Assembly: GCA_008931825.1 (NCBI GenBank) | Contig: QXVZ01033079.1 | Coordinates: 1 to 25,259 of the forward strand | Reading direction: 5' to 3' | DNA length: 25,259 nucleotides | Origin: Phallusia fumigata | Taxonomy: Eukaryota; Chordata; Ascidiacea; Phlebobranchia; Ascidiidae | Shown here: piece after piece, positions 20,039 to 25,259 of the stretch | Layout: every line of letters begins with the position of its first letter | Position numbering within the stretch: the stretch's first letter is position 1 | Program-made: the position numbers and the translations under genes | Notes under the pieces: generated by a model | Told to the model about the DNA's origin: nothing | Database searches by the model: none | The model's input: only the letters and a program-made list of their open reading frames with translations

Positions 20039-20762
20039 ACGTGAAAGTGATTCAAACCAGTGATAGAACTTGTTTTTCGTACCAATGTTAACAGTAAAAC
20101 GTTGTTTTTATTGCATTGTACAGTTATTGCTTGTAAAAATGTCGCGTTTGAATTCCCTTCTGTAATGCCGTTGCGCTTGCACATTTTCACATCCCATCAA
20201 ACTTTATTTCAATGAGGTAAAAGTGTCATTCAAGTTTATTGGTTTCAACATTTGTATGAGACGTACAGATTATTCGGACCAGCAGATTCGTGAATTGGCT
20301 TTAAAGCAAATTAGTTTCAGCAGCATAATGGTCTAAAGCTCTTATTTCGGTTGCGTCGAGCCGAGCGTATAGGGCACCATTACAATATTTTTACAGTTTG
20401 GTTATTTTTCACGTATAAAATTGTTAATACATTATCGCTTTGCGCTCTGACAGATGCCATTTGCGAATGTGTGTCGTATAGATGTAGCCTATTGACATTG
20501 TTTTGTGTGTACCGATTATCAAATAAGAAATATAAGAGGTAATTGTTACATCTAGGCTATAAAAGTTTTCATCAATATGAGTACTTAATTAACTATTTTC
20601 ACTTCATTATTAATTTTTGCCAATAAACCATATAATTGTGTGGCGAGCGTGTAATGTTTGTTCCTTAAATTCGAATATTCGAATATTCACGACACCTACG
20701 ACAGTCGAAATAGGAAAAGGGGAAAAAATTCCTGTTGTTTGTGAATCATTGGAGTAAAAGAC
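20039..20762 (+). other. 3' flank after the repeated gene C copy
   Basis: Homologous to 11125-11834 after gene B, including GACCAGCAGATTCG, a GGTTGCGTCGAGCCGAGC stretch, AATAAA at 20622-20627 and the symmetric GAATATTCGAATATTC at 20673-20688. No gene is seen. Short open frames are not conserved between the copies. Confidence 0.55.
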
Positions 20763-20959
20763 AATGGGATGTAGTAAGAGCAATTGCAATTCAAAGGTTT
20801 TGCTGTTTTTCAAGACAGTCGATAGTGGACAGGAAAACATAAAGAAAACAAGGAGCTGTCTTAGTAGAGCAAAGAGAGCACTTATTTAAACTGAAAAGTT
20901 GGGCATCCAGTTAAACGAGATCATATGGCTTTTGCAATAATGAAGACATGTCACAAGTT
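20763..20959 (+). pseudogene. Exon 7 relic fused to intron-2 sequence
   Basis: Positions 20763-20888 match the decayed exon 7 fragment at 11835-11960 (GTTTTTCAAGACAGTCGATA and an AACATAAAGAAAACAAGGAG stretch). They are followed at 20891 by the intron-2 block (CTGAAAAGTTGGGCATC, AACGAGATCAT, TGTCACAAGTT). The homology stops abruptly at 20959-20960, where BEL/Pao sequence begins. Confidence 0.65.
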
Positions 20960-21420
20960 GCTGATGCGAGCCACATGGGTGGCGAATGGGAACGGATGTT
21001 ATGTTCCGTTTGCCGAATCATGTCTTCTATTACGTCTTATCAAGTAATGTCCGACAAGGTCCTGGAGACAATGTTTATGGAAGCTGAGTCTATAATCAAT
21101 TCTAGGCCCCTGATACCCGTGACATTTGACCTTCGAGACAAACCACCGTTAACCATGAATTATCTTCTGCTGAAGAGAGGAACCCCAAACATGCCACCGA
21201 CCATCACCGACTGGAAGGACTGTTACAGGAGACGTCGATGGTGGCAAGTGCGGTTTCTAGCCGGCCGGTTCTGGCGGCGGTTTGCTCGTCCAACAAGAAA
21301 ACCAACGAAACTTTATTAGGGACGCCGTCGTCCTGCTGGTTGACGATATTCCTGTGGCGATCAAAATGGTCGATCGGTCGTGTCGTCCGTACGCGCGTTT
21401 GGCGATGTTGTTTTGCTTTT
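20960..21420 (+). mobile_element. BEL/Pao LTR retrotransposon fragment: end of integrase and downstream domain
   Basis: The plus-strand frame to 21319 reads ASHMGGEWERML, then EAESIINSRPLIPV, then the MNYLLLKRG and YRRRRWWQVRFLAGRFWRRF segments. These are hallmarks of the C-terminal integrase and following basic domain of BEL/Pao polyproteins. Further conserved pieces (RDAVVLLVDD, then RSKWSIGRVV) lie in two other frames up to about 21400, so at least two frameshifts are present. No protease, reverse transcriptase or LTR is seen in the window. This is a dead, truncated insertion that interrupts the duplicated array flank. Confidence 0.85.
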
Positions 21421-23460
21421 TTTTACATGGTTGCTAGAATTAATCAATATTGGCCATTTCCCTCAGATGTAACTGATAACTTCAGACATACGAGGAATAT
21501 AAGTTTTATACTCCCAGCCTGAACACCACAAATGAGCATTACATTCTTTGCTGTTGAGAACTTGATGCGGCTGCAACACACCAGTTTGTTTCGGATCTCC
21601 TAAGTCAAGGGTGTCTAAGTGCGGCCCGCGACTGTGGTTTTAATTGTGTTGTATATGGCCCACCAAAGTTTGGATTTGGTTTGTGGGTTGACGTGACTTG
21701 CAAATTAACTTGAAAGCTTTCCAGAAAGCTTTATGTACTGGCAAAAGATGAAAGAGTAAATGGTTAATGACTTAACACAATTGCATCAGGCTGATAGGAT
21801 TGTTGTGCAGCCGCGTATTTGCGTGCGAAGTTTATGGTTTTTCCTCACAACTGTGATTTGTAATCATACAAATCGAGCGTGAAGTGTATTTTCTGTAGGT
21901 AGTAACATATTGTGGTGTAACTGTAATACCTTCGGCTGTTTTTATTAATCATTTGAGCTTTTCCAGTGATATGAGTGTAAATATGTATTTGAACATTTTT
22001 TGGCTTTTTTTCTCGTATTATTTTTTATTGAAATTTTAATCTGGCAACCCTCGTGTACGATAGGGACTGGAAGATGTAAAGGCAACATGATTTACATAGA
22101 ATAAACGGTTATGTTTGTTTTTGTCTTTAAGTGATTAAGTATGAGTAATACTGCATTGAATATTGAACTGCTGTACGACACCCTAATTGTGCACTTCTGT
22201 ACCGCTAAGCACGTACATGTTTGTTATCTGCGGTAAACTTTTCTAGATTGCTAGTTTTTTGAATCTTTTCGTATTAACAATGAATTCGGCTGTGGACCAC
22301 CGCTGTGTCGTTTCCGGGCAACCTGCACCTAATCCGGTAAGCCGTTGTGGTGTAATGTTTTGCATTGTGACCAAGTTTGACAGTACGATGGGGTACGCAG
22401 CTGCTTTGTGCGTATCACGTACCTTGCTACAAAGAGCCTACCTCACCTTTTAATGATTTTTGCTACGTACTGTACCGTACTGCAATCCTTTGTAAAGGTC
22501 ACATAACGATACGGTACATACTGAGATAAGCCTATCTTTTGTACCTCGCTGCAAAGAGCGTACCGTACTGTACCATACCTTTATATGATTTTTGCTGTGC
22601 TCCTACGCCGTAATGCCATATCCTTAAATGCGGCAACGTCATGTCCTCGTGCTTTCGCAGCATGAATTTTGAAAATTAATAAAAGACATTGGCATTTTAT
22701 TGCCTAACGAGGTGAGATGACACTGCTATGCTTTTATTTTGGTTTAGTCCCAACGTCTTTGCGTCAACTGTAGGTCTATAAATACACCTTTACCAAGAAA
22801 TAAAATATATCTTGGCGTAAAATAATACAGAAAATGTTTGTCATTATATTCGTCCACATGGTAATGGTCTATCTACGTTCTTTTTTGCATAAAACTGTGC
22901 CAAAGTAAATCATAACACTTCACGCCATTATAACTTTAAGCACAAAACTACAATTAGGACCACGGAGATCGTAACAATCGCATCATTATACTGTTTTCCT
23001 AATACAATCTGGTAAAGACGGATGTATGCTGCTGCAAAGTATTAAATCACATTTTCTTGAACCATAATCTAAAAGTGTGCAAGCTTTAGATTTGGTATCA
23101 CTGAAAAACATTTTACCTGTGAATTCCAACTAAATGGCCAAAACTGTAATGATAAACAAGAAAAGTAGGCTGATACCGTTCAAATTTACACAGGTATTTA
23201 TGACTTTACTATCCAATTTCAAAGCAAAGTTCCGTAATGTACACAAATGCAAGATTTTGGATTCCCAGCCTTTTTAATGGACAAATGTTGTGTAATTCTA
23301 TAATTTTATGGTCGTCGGAATTTTACAGTTCGTGTCGAAGATGTCATCATCATGAATTAAAAGGAAAACGTAATGGGGAATAAAATAGTGTATACACAAC
23401 AGTAGCGAGTTAACATGTTAATAGCCACTAAGTAGGTGCAATTTAGATAAACGGAATTTT
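21421..23460. other. Intergenic region without a recognisable gene
   Basis: About 2 kb of AT-rich sequence. I see a GGTGTCTAAGTGCGGCCCGC stretch near 21609, which resembles sequence common in DNA-transposon remnants, and an imperfect repeat at 22419-22596. No conserved exon, RNA gene or long open frame is evident. A possible isolated first exon (ATG at 22280, GTAAGC donor at 22338) has no partner. The region separates the array from the convergent aldolase-domain gene. Confidence 0.5.
22419..22596. repeat. Imperfect two-copy repeat with inverted CGTACTGTACC elements
   Basis: Two related units start at about 22419 and 22541. Each has GTACC, GCTRCAAAGAGC and then TACC, CTTT and ATGATTTTTGCT. 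Between and within them are repeated ACTGTACCGTACTG and inverted ACGGTACATACTG words. The origin is unknown; it could be a degenerate non-autonomous element. Confidence 0.55.
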
Positions 23461-24727
23461 TTATTTGGAGGCAGATTCTATAACCCGATTAACAGCATCC
23501 ATGTGTTCTTGAGAGACATCCGGAAAATTTGAGGCGATGACAGAACGAAACTTTTCAGCCCTTGCAAGCGAGACGTTTTTCAGTTTCATTCCAGAGCTCA
23601 TCGCAGTTAACTAAATAAAAATATATATCACAAAATATAGATAGGCTACAATGATTGATGCCCGAGGAACATTGAACAGATTTAGCGGATACTCAAGGGT
23701 GTGCCGCTGTGGGGGACATATGTGAAATTCATAAACTTTACTGTGAGATCTTTGTGGCTAGTTTGTTATCACAAACGGCTATTGGATATTCCACAATAAA
23801 AACAACATCGACGAATTTTGTTCTAACAGCCTTCAGGACAGGACTCCGGCATATTAGGTTTAAGGTTTACCTGTAGCTTGCTTGCCATTTCCACCTTGTA
23901 CATGTAATCGAAGGCTTTGGCCACAGTATCGCCAACCGTTAATATGCCGTGATTCTCCATCATTAAAACGTTTTTGGTATCTGCAAGGTAAGTCATATGT
24001 TTACTTTGCGAACAGATTTCAAAGCCCAGGGACTATTTCGAGGCCCAAAACAAAGCACAGAAATGTCGTTTACCTCCCAGCTGTGAAACTATCCGGTCAA
24101 ACTCGACATTGTAATCCTTTTTGCCGTCAAACTCTCGGTCGTATACCACGCGGTCTATGATAGCCATACTCGTCGGGTGAATACATTGAAGATTGAAATC
24201 CTTTATACAGCCTGTGATTGTATGAAAAAACACAGTTAGTAAGAATGACCTTTAAAGGCCTGAAATTAAACGTAAGTTTAATATCGAAGTTTATTTTGGT
24301 GTTGATTCGGGTTTACCCTGTTCCAAGTGGGCCACACTTACAGGACATGCCTAAATAATTTCAGGTATAGTGAAGAACGGAAAAAGGGGAAAGGTGGGTG
24401 CGGCGAAATGACGGGCAGACGAAAAATTGCAAGACTAAAACACTGGAGAGACGTGCTACGGAAAAAGGGGCTTGGTAAAAGTTCACACTTTGTGTCAAAG
24501 TGAACGACGGGGCTACGGAAGAGCGCATATTCGACACGACTAAAGAACTTTCCCATACTTACACAATGCTGTGGCGTATTGTGGGTGTGCATGGAAAGCA
24601 GCTTCTATATCGGGTCTCCTTCTGTGTGCTGCAAGATGCATTCGCATGGGAACTATCGGCACGACGCCCTCTCCCACCACCTCACCAGTTTCCTTATTCA
24701 TCTCCACAAAACATTTCTCAGTGACCT
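23461..24727 (-). CDS. Class II aldolase/adducin-domain protein (3' four exons; 5' end off the window)
   Basis: Exons in transcript order: 24563-24727, 24074-24211, 23871-23980 and 23461-23610, with GT-AG junctions and consistent phases, ending in TAA. The pieces read VVPIVPMRMHLAAHRR, AAFHAHPQYATAL, then CIHPTSMAIIDRVVYDREF, then NVLMMENHGILTVGDTVAKA and DYMYKVEMASKLQ. The tail begins LTAMSSGMKL and ends RVIESASK. HAH and the later ENHGILTVG fit the metal-binding histidines of the class II aldolase/adducin N-terminal fold. About 188 residues are visible and the family is usually near 250, so the first part (with the substrate-phosphate loop) lies beyond the right edge. There is no sign of the adducin neck or tail. 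The substrate is unknown; it looks like a stand-alone enzyme-type member rather than adducin or APIP. Confidence 0.88.
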
Positions 24728-25259
24728 CTGTGTTGAAAAGTGAGGAATCATTAAAATTCCTAAAAATCGTACCCCAACCATACTGTAAATTTTAAGGGAC
24801 CTGAAGTGTTGGGTACACCAACCACAGGTAAATGTTGATGATCTTGGAGTCACTCCACATACAACAGCGCGATCTTTCTGTGAATTCTTGAATTATCTCC
24901 TTGTTGGCATGTTTTATTGCGTATCTTGACAGATGGTCTTATCAGTTGGTTTTAACGTTTTTTAACAGTTGTTACGCGCCCCCTTTTTTTCTTTTACCGC
25001 GACAAGTAACTTTGCGCCGCTTTTCCGAGTCATTTCTGATGAAGGCAGCAGCGTTTGTCGAAACGTAGAAAATGTTTTATACACATGTACTGGCTTGTAT
25101 CTTCCTATTGAGAACATTTAAAACCGAGAATTATCTACCTTGTTTACTTTGTTTTGGCTAAAAGATACCAAATAAAACACCTGACAATCACAGCAATTAC
25201 TAGCATTTGCTTCGGTTCTTGGTTTAGAACCAAAAATGTTCAGGAACTATAATCCAACC
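24728..25259. other. Upstream intron or flank of the aldolase-domain gene; no exon seen
   Basis: I find no further exon of the minus-strand gene here. The frame requires an upstream exon ending with one extra base before the acceptor at 24728. The segment holds AT-rich sequence and a hammerhead-like motif at 25036-25064. Confidence 0.5.
25036..25064 (+). other. Hammerhead-like motif, degenerate
   Basis: CTGATGA (25036-25042), then a possible stem GGCA/TGTC, then GAAAC (25060-25064). The first stem II position would be an A-C mismatch and I see no matching stem I or III. It resembles the decayed ends of retroelements with this core more than an active ribozyme. Confidence 0.3.

Larger units (their letters stand above)
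18094..20071 (+). repeat. Second copy of the 1978-bp duplicated block
   Basis: Same sequence as 15875-17852 at offset 2219. Unlike the first copy, it continues past TAGAACTT into a full 3' flank (GTTTTTCGTACC onwards) homologous to that of gene B. The left neighbour differs: retroelement sequence ending CACTTCATCAAT rather than the exon 3/intron 3 sequence of gene C. Confidence 0.9.

Noticed and set aside
20960-21420. Endogenous retrovirus
   Set aside because: The residues match BEL/Pao retrotransposon integrase and its downstream domain, and no envelope-like sequence or LTR is present.
22280-22337. Possible first exon: ATG followed by about 19 codons and a GTAAGC donor
   Set aside because: No downstream plus-strand exon was found before the convergent minus-strand gene; a single short exon with a donor can occur by chance.

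Overview
The window looks like nuclear DNA from an invertebrate chordate, most likely a tunicate such as Ciona. I infer this from AT-rich sequence, short GT-AG (and one GC-AG) introns, animal gene families (cathepsin O, atlastin-type GTPases, a class II aldolase/adducin-domain protein), a BEL/Pao retrotransposon remnant and a hammerhead-ribozyme retroelement fragment. The species assignment is inference. Nothing bacterial is present. I rebuilt all genes by hand from exons joined at splice sites with consistent reading frames.

Layout. (1) Positions 27-2860, minus strand: nine exons of a cathepsin O-like papain-family cysteine protease; the last coding exon lies off the left edge. The catalytic cysteine is encoded by a 14-nt microexon. 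(2) Positions 2861-3792: divergent intergenic region. (3) Positions 3793-20038, plus strand: a tandem array of eight-exon genes for small membrane-anchored GTPases of the atlastin/GBP (dynamin superfamily) type. Gene A (3793-7263), gene B (8018-11124) and gene C (14351-17819) are open from start to stop. A deletion-riddled pseudogene lies between B and C (11962-13887). A second copy of exons 4-8 of gene C (18229-20038) follows a single N at 17853. (4) Positions 20039-20959: 3' flank and relics homologous to the flank of gene B, cut by a BEL/Pao integrase fragment at 20960-21420. (5) Positions 21421-23460: no gene seen. (6) Positions 23461-24727, minus strand: four 3'-terminal exons of a class II aldolase/adducin-domain gene whose 5' end lies off the right edge.

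Each array member has a P-loop (GEHGSGKS), an atlastin-like switch I (ET[ST]GI in B and C), a DTEG switch II and the RD nucleotide-specificity motif (IRDWDDD). A helical middle region and one strong hydrophobic segment near the C-terminus follow. The family is therefore expected to be GTP-driven and membrane-attached, but shorter (467-471 residues) than animal atlastins, with a reduced membrane hairpin and tail. B, the pseudogene and C share introns and flanks as well as exons, so they arose by recent duplication or are kept alike by conversion; A is the most diverged member.

The 1978-bp block 15875-17852 recurs at 18094-20071 with only one base difference that I found, and the N sits exactly where the first copy stops. 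This may be an assembly join of two alleles rather than a real fourth gene. The most striking non-protein element is a minus-strand hammerhead ribozyme core next to that N. Its missing 3' half is present in two near-perfect foldbacks in intron 3 of the array genes.
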